64,000 nucleotides of DNA. Origin: UBA4732 sp002404095 (GTDB lineage: Bacteria; Planctomycetota; Planctomycetia; Gemmatales; Gemmataceae). Position numbers and translations under genes: made by a program. This document shows positions 28,401-34,180 of the stretch, one piece after another. Under the pieces are notes generated by a model. That model was not told the origin of the DNA and did no database searches. It saw only the letters and a program-made list of their open reading frames with translations. Positions within the stretch are counted from its first letter, which is position 1. The number at the start of each line of letters is the position of its first letter. The DNA lies in contig DAIPWT010000006.1 of the NCBI GenBank assembly GCA_036783645.1, positions 1 to 64,000 on the forward strand, read 5' to 3'.

Positions 28401-28991
28401 TTCGTCGGCAGCGAGTTTTAGCGCGTAGAGGGATGAGGCGCAGGCGGCGTCAAGAGTGTAATGGCCGCCGCCCAGGCCGAGTGCTTTCGCCAGTACGCCG
28501 GCCGGCAGGCCGACGGCGTGACGGTTTCGTGGATCGACGGCTTCCGCCGGCCCCGCCTCGCCCAGCACTTTTTCCTCAAAGGTGCGACCGAGGTAGTTGC
28601 GGGCAAGAATCGAAGCCTTTTCAGTAGGTAAAACGATGTTACCTAGGATGACGCCCACGCGCCGACGATCCAAGTTGTGAGTCACGCCGGACGCGAACGC
28701 CTGTTGACCCGCGTACAGTGTCAGATGAAACACGGGGTCCAGCCCGGCCAACAATTGGGAGGCGTCGAGCGGTATCGCGTCGAGGAAGCAGCCGCGGCGA
28801 GAATAAACCTTATCCGGAGCGGCAATGGCGGGATCATAAATAGCGTCAGGATCGAGCATCCAGCGGACTGCGGGCACATCGCGCGTATTATCGGTCCCCG
28901 CCAGCACGTCGGCCCACAGACGTTCGGGCGTTGACGCGGAAGGGAAGAGTCCGCCCATCCCGACGATGGCGACGCGCGACGAAACCGACAT
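22479..28991 (-). CDS. PfaC/Pfa3-like polyunsaturated lipid synthase, KS-CLF-AT-DH-DH
   Basis: A 2170-residue multidomain synthase starting at 28991 (GGAGAG upstream). KS1 (1-440) has C184, H318 and H358. KS2 (473-825) has E668 where the Cys should be, so it is a chain-length-factor-like partner. AT (940-1260) has S1030 in GYSLGE and H1148. Two FabA-type double-hotdog dehydratases follow (about 1370-1770 and 1810-2170), with catalytic His in the second half of each: H1669 (CHFVDDSVMPG) and H2066 (KAHFYQDPVIPG). The KS-CLF-AT-DH-DH order matches myxobacterial Pfa3 and, without AT, PfaC. No ACP, KR or ER domain is present. Two linkers (about 447-470 and 1783-1810) are encoded by palindromic elements. 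Confidence 0.9.
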   Translation of the reverse strand: MSVSSRVAIVGMGGLFPSASTPERLWADVLAGTDNTRDVPAVRWMLDPDAIYDPAIAAPDKVYSRRGCFLDAIPLDASQLLAGLDPVFHLTLYAGQQAFASGVTHNLDRRRVGVILGNIVLPTEKASILARNYLGRTFEEKVLGEAGPAEAVDPRNRHAVGLPAGVLAKALGLGGGHYTLDAACASSLYALKLAADELLAGRADAMLAGGVSRPDCLYTQMGFAQLRALSPTGRCSPFDARADGLVVGEGAGVFLLKRLEDAERDGDRILAVIAGVGLSNDVGGGLLAPTSEGQLRAMRAAYRAAGWEPTDVDMIECHATGTPVGDAVEFASLKELWGRDGWRPGQCVIGSVKSTVGHLLTAAGASGVVKVLSALRARTLPPTANFVTPALGMVMEKSPFQVLKEPREWRRRTEATPRRAAISGFGFGGVNAHLLLEEYDDSLLPALQAPSASEGFSLNPSLALGACQASSVPIAVVGMDARFGPWHSLQLFQERVLGGQSAEPQQPAHDWGVLESAWARREGLDASSFAGFYLDNLSIAADRFRIPPRELQEALPQQVLMLQAADAALAQVHLSDEARPRTGVFIGLNLDLNTTNYHFRWWVLKHAKEWAARLRTPPTEVWIQSLLEASGPALNANRVMGALGSIAASRIARAFHFGGSSFTLSSEETSGLNAVTAAARALQRGELDAALAGAVDLAGDVRAVLANPVPNRIVGEGAAAVVLKRLDDAVRDGDTIYAVIKEIGATGGASEDASADIGHAGAAAGMASFLKACVCLYQQILPPTANRAAQYWLRDRVEGPRRATVESSSLDGGRVHLVLEEWEAGACEDRPDRRQPLGARDEALFVVDGPNAVALTYGLDQLRAQLDAPDHGIERDARAWFHAHPAAPDEPLAVAFVAHDRDDLRAQLDWARGGIFNGDAPPPAYRDRIFFSPRPLGRTGKTAFVFPGSGNDYAGMGRELAVQWPEIVRRQDSENERLRSQFVAPIFWDAASGQVADSRQKIFGQVALAGLTSDLVRMFGVHPDAAIGYSLGESAALFALRAWVGRDVMLQAMNASTLFAGDLTGVCDAARKAWRLAPDAPVEWTAGLIVDRPVQDVIAALVGLDRAYLLIINTSRECVIGGYRTDVTEVARRLRCTLLPVPETSTVHCPVAHEVAESYRRLHLLPTTPPPNVRFYCTALARPYELSEDNAADAILAQALDTIDFPAVIEAAYRDGVRVFVEMGPGASCSRMIGAILGDRPHRARSVCAPGADGASAALRLLAMLIAERVDVDLGPLYGRDDAPTLAETTAPERAIAIPIGGEPFIVPPPPAAHRRTAANPTVVAPLLGEAAATREAHGQAHAAFLRYTDSVRRTVIDNLAFQTGLLESLLGGAASATAVETPVLDRDQCLEFAVGSIGRVLGPAFDAIDAYPTRVRLPDEPLMLVDRIMLIEGEALSLTSGRVITEHDVRDGAWYLDGGRMAACVAIESGQADLFLSAWLGIDFRTRGLAVYRLLDAKVTFYRGLPTPGQTLRYDIHIERFFRQGDTHLFRFRFEGSANGEPLLTMTNGVAGFFTAEELASGKGVVQTGLDLRPLPGVQPDDEAELAPRGVESYSAGQIDALRAGDLAGCFGPAFAGLKLRAPTRLPGERLKLVDRVVSLEPAGGRFGVGRIRAEADVHTDDWFLTCHFVDDSVMPGTLMYECCLHTLRIYLMRLGWVDEHDAVVCEPVPGVASQLKCRGQVTEATHTVTYEVTLKERGYRPEPYAIADALIYADGKPIVEITNMSVRFGGLTREGLRDLWASRVALAPGDGFSDCAQLRALTRPGSPALFDRDRLLAFAVGKPSAAFGEPYRVFDEERFIARLPGPPLLMIDRITRVDAEPWKLKAGGIIEAEYDVPPDAWYFAADRQEVMPFVMLLEAALQPCGWMAAYLGAALTSQSDLCFRNLGGRALLHAPIGRDAGTLTTRVHITGASRSAGMIIVTFDFAMRRDSEIVYEGNTNFGFFSREALAQQVGIPDASLYELTAEDRGRAQAFDYPTDAPFPEKMLRMIDRVEAFIPDGGPKGLGFVQGAKAVDPSEWFFKAHFYQDPVIPGSLGLESLLQLMKVAAVERWGGGPYIRFRAMIGPAHQWLYRGQAVPANRKVVVQAFITQWDDRTRRVTADGLLWVDGKVVYRMTDFTLEEMTNPRL
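23566..23646. repeat. Palindromic element family D, copy 1, in frame within the synthase gene
   Basis: An 81-base element, exactly 27 codons, with arms GGCGAGCCGGGTCGCG and on, in the linker between the two dehydratase units. Its arms and loop match copy D2 (55101-55183) in the opposite orientation. It is translated as SRVALAPGDGFSDCAQLRA-type sequence ending in PGSPA without a stop codon. Confidence 0.88.
27591..27651. repeat. Palindromic element family E, copy 1, within the synthase gene
   Basis: A 61-base perfect palindrome: 28-base arms (27591-27618, 27624-27651) starting ACAAGCCCCGAGCGCAAG with a five-base loop. It falls in the linker between KS1 and the CLF-like KS2 and is translated as APSASEGFSLNPSLALGAC-type sequence. 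A weaker relative lies at 47916-47951. Confidence 0.88.
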
Positions 28992-29100
28992 GCTTCTCTC
29001 CTCATTATGCTTGCGATTGAGCCTTTTTCGGGTATCCTGGTAGGGTATGGAATCTCCGCCCGCGCCGCGCGACCCGCCTTCCTTCCAACCGAGCGAACGC

Positions 29101-31578
29101 ATGACGCCGTTGCTTATCCTGTGTCTCGCCACCTTGCCCGCCGAGACGTCGCCGACTGGCCGAGTGGATTATGCCCGCGACGTGAAGCCGATCTTGGCGC
29201 AGAATTGCGTCAAGTGCCACGGCCCCGACAAGCAGCGCGGCGGCCTTCGCCTCGATACGGCGGCCGCCGTCCGCAAGGGCGGCGATACTGGCTCTGCCGT
29301 CACGCCCGGCCACGGCGACAAAAGCCGCCTTGTTCTTGCGATCACCGGCGCGGAGGGCGTGAAGCCGATGCCGCCCAAGGGGCCGCCTCTCGACGCCGCC
29401 CTAACCGCCGTCCTCAGAGCGTGGATCGACGCCGGCGCCACCGCCCCCGCCGGCGAGGTCGCCGCAATCGCCGCCGCGGGCACACACTGGTCCTTTCAGC
29501 CGATCCTGCGCCCCGCCGAGCCGGCCGTAAAGGATAATGCGTGGGTACGCAACCCCATCGACCGCTTCATCCTCGCCCGGCTGGAGAAGGAAGGCGTCGC
29601 CCCCTCGGCGGAAGCGGATCGCGCCACGCTTATCCGCCGGTTGAGCCTGGACTTAGTGGGCCTGCCGCCGTCGCCGCGCGAGGTGGACGAGTTTGTCGCC
29701 GATCATCGACCGGATGCTTATGAGGAGTTAGTGGATCGTCTATTGGCGTCGCCTCATTACGGCGAACGCTGGGGCCGTCACTGGCTCGACCTCGCCCGCT
29801 ACGCCGACTCCAACGGCTACAGCATCGACGCGCCGCGCTCGATGTGGCCGTACCGCGATTGGGTGATCGGTGCGTTCAACCGGGATTTGCCATTCGATCA
29901 GTTCGTCGTCGAGCAGCTGGCCGGCGACTTGTTGCCGGGCGCCACGACGGAACAGAAGATCGCCACCGGCTTCCATCGTAATACACAGATCAACCAGGAA
30001 GGCGGCATCGACGAGGAGCAGTTCCGCGTCGAGGCGATCGTCGATCGCGTCAACACGACAGGAAGCGTTTTCCTCGGCCTGACGGTCGGCTGCTGCCAGT
30101 GCCACGACCACAAGTTCGACCCGATTGCTCAGCGCGAGTATTACCAGTTATTTGCGTTCTTTAATAGCGTCGATGAGCCGACGCTGGAATTGCCGACGCC
30201 GGAACAATCCAAGAAGCGTGCCGCAGTCCAGGGACGGATCGCGGCGTTGGAGAAGCAGCTTGCGGCGCTCGACGCCGTGACGCCGGAAAAAGTGGAGGCA
30301 TGGGAGGGTAAATTGACGACGGAGGATAAGGCGCACCTGTCCGTGAAGGTACGGGACATCCTCGCGGTGGCGATCAATGGCCGCGACGCCAAACAGCAAC
30401 AAATCGTGTTGGACGCCTATCGCAAGGCCGATCAGACGCGGCACATCGTCGCGGCGCTGGGCGGCGCCAACCTGCTGGCCGCGCCGTTTCACGTGCAGGC
30501 GATGAATGCTCGCAATCTTCTGGCAAAGCAAATCGCCGATCTCAAAAAGGATCTGCCGGTCATCCCGACGACTCTGGTGGTGCGCGAGCGGCCGGCGCCG
30601 CGCGTCACGACCATTCATCTCGGCGGCGACTTCCTGCGCAAAGGCGCCGTCGTGACGCCGGGCGTGCCGTCCGTACTGCCGCCGCTGCTGGCGAATGACA
30701 AACCGACGCGACTGGACCTGGCAAAGTGGATCGTCGATCCGAAAAATCCGCTGGCGGCGCGCGTGACGGTGAACCGCATGTGGCAAGCATATTTCGGCCT
30801 CGGTCTAGTCGAGACGGAGAACGACTTCGGCACACAAGGGACGGCGCCGAGTCACCCGGAATTGCTGGACTGGCTGGCATCGGAGTTTGTAGCTCGCAAT
30901 TGGAGCATGAAGGCGATGCACAAACTCATCGTCTGCTCAGCGACGTATAGGCAGGCGTCGAAGGCGCGGCCGGACCTTGCCACGCTTGACCCGCGCAACC
31001 GGCTGCTGGCGAAGCAGAGCCGACTACGCTTGGAGGCCGAAGAAGTGCGCGACGCCGCGCTGACGGCGAGCGGCCTGCTGACGCCCACGGTAGGCGGGCC
31101 GAGCGTGTTCCCGCCGCAGCCGCCGGGCGTCTACGCTTTCACGCAGGTGCCGCGCGATTGGAAGGCCAGCGACGGCCCTGACCGTTACCGCCGCGGCATG
31201 TATACGTTCTTCTGGCGCTCGGCGCCGCACCCCGGCTTGACCGTGTTCGACGCCCCGGATTCCACATCGGCCTGCACGCGCCGCAATCGTTCCGACACGC
31301 CCTTACAGGCATTGACGCTGCTTAACGACCAGGCGTTTTTTGAGTGCGCTCAGGGACTGGCAACGCGCATTCTTAAAGATGGTGGGACCGGCGACATCGA
31401 GCGCCTCGCTTACGGCTTCTGCCTCTGCACGGCTCGGTTGCCGAATGCGCGGGAGCGCGAAGTGCTTGGCCGACTGCTGGTGAAGCAGCGCGAGAAGTAT
31501 GCCCATGCCGACGCCGACGCGTGGACGGCGGTGGGGCGCGTGCTGTTGAATTTGGATGAGTTCATTACGCGGGAGTGA
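29101..31578 (+). CDS. Secreted cytochrome c-like DUF1549/DUF1553 protein
   Basis: An 825-residue exported protein of the planctomycete-specific PSCyt1/PSCyt2/PSD1 type. A signal peptide (MTPLLILCLATLPAET) is followed by a heme-type motif C36-V-K-C39-H40, then DUF1549 (from about residue 145, HWSFQPI...WVRNPIDRFILARLEKEGV) and DUF1553 (from about 570, WIVDPKNPLAARVTVNRMW) ending LLNLDEFITRE. Such proteins are usually encoded right before a DUF1501 protein and are thought to act in the planctomycete cell envelope or in sulfatase-linked polysaccharide breakdown; the precise role is unproven. ATG 29101 was chosen over 29047 because the signal peptide begins there. A DUF4365 gene pair follows before the expected DUF1501 gene. 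Confidence 0.92.
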   Translation: MTPLLILCLATLPAETSPTGRVDYARDVKPILAQNCVKCHGPDKQRGGLRLDTAAAVRKGGDTGSAVTPGHGDKSRLVLAITGAEGVKPMPPKGPPLDAALTAVLRAWIDAGATAPAGEVAAIAAAGTHWSFQPILRPAEPAVKDNAWVRNPIDRFILARLEKEGVAPSAEADRATLIRRLSLDLVGLPPSPREVDEFVADHRPDAYEELVDRLLASPHYGERWGRHWLDLARYADSNGYSIDAPRSMWPYRDWVIGAFNRDLPFDQFVVEQLAGDLLPGATTEQKIATGFHRNTQINQEGGIDEEQFRVEAIVDRVNTTGSVFLGLTVGCCQCHDHKFDPIAQREYYQLFAFFNSVDEPTLELPTPEQSKKRAAVQGRIAALEKQLAALDAVTPEKVEAWEGKLTTEDKAHLSVKVRDILAVAINGRDAKQQQIVLDAYRKADQTRHIVAALGGANLLAAPFHVQAMNARNLLAKQIADLKKDLPVIPTTLVVRERPAPRVTTIHLGGDFLRKGAVVTPGVPSVLPPLLANDKPTRLDLAKWIVDPKNPLAARVTVNRMWQAYFGLGLVETENDFGTQGTAPSHPELLDWLASEFVARNWSMKAMHKLIVCSATYRQASKARPDLATLDPRNRLLAKQSRLRLEAEEVRDAALTASGLLTPTVGGPSVFPPQPPGVYAFTQVPRDWKASDGPDRYRRGMYTFFWRSAPHPGLTVFDAPDSTSACTRRNRSDTPLQALTLLNDQAFFECAQGLATRILKDGGTGDIERLAYGFCLCTARLPNAREREVLGRLLVKQREKYAHADADAWTAVGRVLLNLDEFITRE

Positions 31579-31640
31579 GAGTACAGGACGAAGTCGCTGG
31601 CGTCGGCAGGCGCGATGCGCTACAATCGGAGGGGACGCGG

Positions 31641-32147
31641 TTGTTGACCCGCAATCATCGACAAGAAGCGTTGTCCCGTGCGTATGTGCAAGCGATCGCG
31701 GCTCGTTGTGGAATGAGCATCAGTGTGCCGTATCCCGACTATGGCATTGATATGAGCCTGAACGATATCGAGATCTCCAACCGAACTCGCAGTGAATCGG
31801 GATACAGACTTGACGTTCAGACTAAGGCAACAACCCGGGCTGGCGTGACGGAGGACTCGATCCAGTACGATTTGCAAGTACGGTCGTATGACTTGCTTCG
31901 AGCTTCGCCGGATAAAGCCCCGCGTATTCTCGTCGTTCTAGCACTTCCAGGCAACGAGTCGCGGTGGTGCAGCCAGAACGAGGAAGCGTTAATCCTTCGT
32001 CATTGCGCTTACTGGCTTTCGCTAAAGGGGTGGCCGCCAAGCACGAATCGCAAATCGGTTCGCGTCTCCCTTCCCAGGGCAAACGTATTCTCAATGGACG
32101 CCGTGCGTGGGATTATGAATCGTATCAAAGCGGGAGAAAACCCATGA
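31641..32147 (+). CDS. DUF4365 family protein (possible nuclease fold)
   Basis: A 168-residue protein of the DUF4365 type. LLTRNHRQEALSRAYVQAIA is followed by VPYPDYGIDMSL and LDVQTKATTR, which fits a PD-(D/E)xK-like core with D...QxK in place of (D/E)xK. DUF4365 proteins are found in defence-like and accessory contexts, but the function is not established. A TTG start at 31641 is proposed because GGAGGGG lies six bases ahead; a TACAAT -10-like box lies just upstream (31621-31626). The stop overlaps the next start (ATGA). The gene looks less GC-rich than its neighbours and separates a DUF1553 gene from its usual DUF1501 partner. Confidence 0.7.
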   Translation: MLTRNHRQEALSRAYVQAIAARCGMSISVPYPDYGIDMSLNDIEISNRTRSESGYRLDVQTKATTRAGVTEDSIQYDLQVRSYDLLRASPDKAPRILVVLALPGNESRWCSQNEEALILRHCAYWLSLKGWPPSTNRKSVRVSLPRANVFSMDAVRGIMNRIKAGENP

Positions 32148-32500
32148 ATGCCTGGCGTTGGGTCGATCCGCGAACGAATAAGGTCCGGCTCGCGGACCTA
32201 CAAGCCTATTTTCATCGCAAAGGCTGGACACTCAAGCCGAACCCGAATCCGCACCTTCTTCGGTATGAGGAACCACGAGTCGGACGAAGACGCCCCTTCT
32301 TTTATGTGATCCCCTCGTCGGATCAGTTCAGCGACTTTCATGTGTCGGTCATTTATATGATCACCACGTTTAGTGAAATGGAAGACCGTCACCCCGTCGA
32401 GCTTCTCGACGACATTTTGCGATGCGGCGCCGAGTCCGCGCACGGAAACGGCGCTACGCGTCAGAAGGACGCCAAGGCTGTACGTCTTAAGAAATCCTGA
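32144..32500 (+). CDS. Unknown partner protein of the DUF4365 gene
   Basis: A 118-residue soluble protein starting MNAWRWVDPRTNKVRLADL. It contains LQAYFHRKGWTLKPNPN and YVIPSSDQFSDFHVSVIYM and a basic tail. I do not recognise the family. It overlaps the DUF4365 gene by four bases, so it is translated with it and is likely its partner, perhaps a cognate regulator or immunity protein (inference). Its stop is three bases before the DUF1501 ATG, so the pair is embedded in the same transcript as the DUF1553 and DUF1501 genes. Confidence 0.65.
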   Translation: MNAWRWVDPRTNKVRLADLQAYFHRKGWTLKPNPNPHLLRYEEPRVGRRRPFFYVIPSSDQFSDFHVSVIYMITTFSEMEDRHPVELLDDILRCGAESAHGNGATRQKDAKAVRLKKS

Positions 32501-32503
32501 CCT

Positions 32504-33967
32504 ATGAGCGCCGTTATGTCATCCATGAATCCGCTCCTGTTGCAAACCCGCCGCCATTTCTTCGGTCAATGCGGCGTCGGCCTCGGCGCCGCCGCCCTTG
32601 CTTCGCTCTTGAACGAAGGCCGTGCCGCGGAGAACGACGACGCGCCCCTGACAAACCCGTTGGCCCCGAAGAAGCCGCACTTCCCCGCCAAGGCGAAAAG
32701 CGTCATCTTCCTGTTCATGGCCGGCGGGCCGAGTCAGCTGGAGTTGTTCGACTACAAGCCGAAACTGACGGAGTTGAATGGCCAGCCGATCCCCGATGAG
32801 TTCATCAAGGGCAAGCGCTTCGCCTTCATGGAATCGTTCGCCAAGGCGACGCCGAAGGTGCTGGGCACGCGCCGCAAGTTCGCCCGGCATGGCGCTGCGG
32901 GAACGTGGGTGTCGGAGTGCCTGCCGCACACCGCCGGCATTGTCGATGACATCGCCGTGGTGCGCTCGATGGCGACGGACGTCTTCAATCACGCTCCGGC
33001 AAAGCTGTTCGTCAACACGGGGTCGCCGCAGTTCGGCCGGCCGAGCATGGGAGCATGGACCACCTACGGCATCGGCAGCGAAGCGCGCGATCTGCCCGGC
33101 TTCGTCGTGTTGCAGTCTGGCCCGCGCGGGCCGCGCGGCGGCGCCGCGTTGTGGGGCAGCGGCTTTCTGCCCACTTCTTATCAAGGCGTACCGTTCCGCA
33201 GCGGCGGCGAGCCGATTTTGGACATCGCCAGTCCGAAAGGCATAGCACCGGAGCGGCAGCGCGACGTACTCGACGCCGTGAAGGAGCTAAACTCCGCGCA
33301 CCTTGCCGACGCCGGCGATCCGGAGATCGCCACGCGCATCGCGTCCTACGAAATGGCCTATCGGATGCAGACAAGCGCCCCGGAGCTGATCGACCTGAGT
33401 AAAGAGGATAAGAAGACTCTGGAATTGTACGGGGCGGCGCCGGGCAAGCCGTCGTTCGCCAACAACTGTCTGTTGGCGCGGCGGTTGGTGGAGCGCGGCG
33501 TGCGTTTCGTGCAGCTGTACCACACCGATTGGGACCACCACGGCGCGGGCGAAATCAACCTGACGACCGGCCTGGACAAGATATGCCGCGAGGTAGACCA
33601 ACCGGCGGCGGCGCTGGTGCGCGACCTGAAGCAACGAGGCCTTTTGGACTCCACATTGGTGGTATGGGGCGGCGAGTTTGGGCGGACGCCGATGGGCGAG
33701 GTGCGCGACAGCGTGGGCCGCAATCACCACATCGACGCCTATACGATGTGGCTGGCCGGCGGCGGCGTCAAACCGGGCCTGAACCTCGGCGCCAGCGACG
33801 AGCTGGGCTTCGCGGCCGTGGAGGACCGCGTTCACGTCCACGATTTGCAGGCGACGATCCTGCACCTGCTGGGGCTGGACCACAAGAAGCTGACCTTCCG
33901 CTTCCAGGGCCGCGATTTTCGGCTGACGGACGTGCATGGCGAAGTGGTTGCCAAGCTGTTGGCGTAA
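32504..33967 (+). CDS. DUF1501 family Tat-exported protein
   Basis: A 487-residue DUF1501 protein, related to the alkaline phosphatase/sulfatase fold. The twin-arginine signal is TRRHFFGQCGVGLGAAAL; later motifs are FLFMAGGPSQLELFDYKP, MATDVFNHAPA, QLYHTDWDHHGA and VVWGGEFGRTPMGE, all typical of the family. Export is expected through Tat into the periplasm. In planctomycetes it is normally paired with a DUF1549/DUF1553 protein; here the two are separated by a DUF4365 pair. A start seven codons later (MNPLLLQ) is also plausible. A full palindromic element C follows the stop. Confidence 0.92.
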   Translation: MSAVMSSMNPLLLQTRRHFFGQCGVGLGAAALASLLNEGRAAENDDAPLTNPLAPKKPHFPAKAKSVIFLFMAGGPSQLELFDYKPKLTELNGQPIPDEFIKGKRFAFMESFAKATPKVLGTRRKFARHGAAGTWVSECLPHTAGIVDDIAVVRSMATDVFNHAPAKLFVNTGSPQFGRPSMGAWTTYGIGSEARDLPGFVVLQSGPRGPRGGAALWGSGFLPTSYQGVPFRSGGEPILDIASPKGIAPERQRDVLDAVKELNSAHLADAGDPEIATRIASYEMAYRMQTSAPELIDLSKEDKKTLELYGAAPGKPSFANNCLLARRLVERGVRFVQLYHTDWDHHGAGEINLTTGLDKICREVDQPAAALVRDLKQRGLLDSTLVVWGGEFGRTPMGEVRDSVGRNHHIDAYTMWLAGGGVKPGLNLGASDELGFAAVEDRVHVHDLQATILHLLGLDHKKLTFRFQGRDFRLTDVHGEVVAKLLA

Positions 33968-33985
33968 TCCACGCCCCGCCGCTGC

Positions 33986-34124
33986 CCCCGGACTCACGAG
34001 TACGTTCGCCCGGGGCTTTATCAGGATCGCCCTCCGGACTCAAAACGCTGACGCTATCTTGTTTTGGAGCCCCTTCGGGCGACTAAAGATAAAGCCCCGG
34101 GCGAACGTACTCGTGAGTCCGGGG
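33986..34124. repeat. Palindromic element family C, copy 2 (139 bp)
   Basis: Outer arms 33986-34022 and 34088-34124 begin CCCCGGACTCACGAGTACG. An inner stem pairs TCGCCCTCCGGACTCAAAAC with GTTTTGGAGCCCCTTCGG-type sequence. The layout equals that of the 138-base copy at 9386-9523, with compensating changes in both outer arms (GTGAGTACACTTCG versus CACGAGTACGTTCG types), which supports selection for pairing or replication as one unit. Confidence 0.88.
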
Positions 34125-34168
34125 TGCGACGGGTACCCCCGTCTCGCTCCGGCGATCACGTCATCCGC

Positions 34169-34174
34169 TATAAT
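34169..34174 (+). promoter_or_regulatory. TATAAT -10 box just before ygiQ
   Basis: A perfect TATAAT ends seven bases before the YgiQ ATG at 34181. No acceptable -35 was found at 16-18 bases spacing. Transcription would start at or next to the ATG, so the mRNA might be leaderless. Weak evidence on its own. Confidence 0.35.
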
Positions 34175-34180
34175 GCCGGA

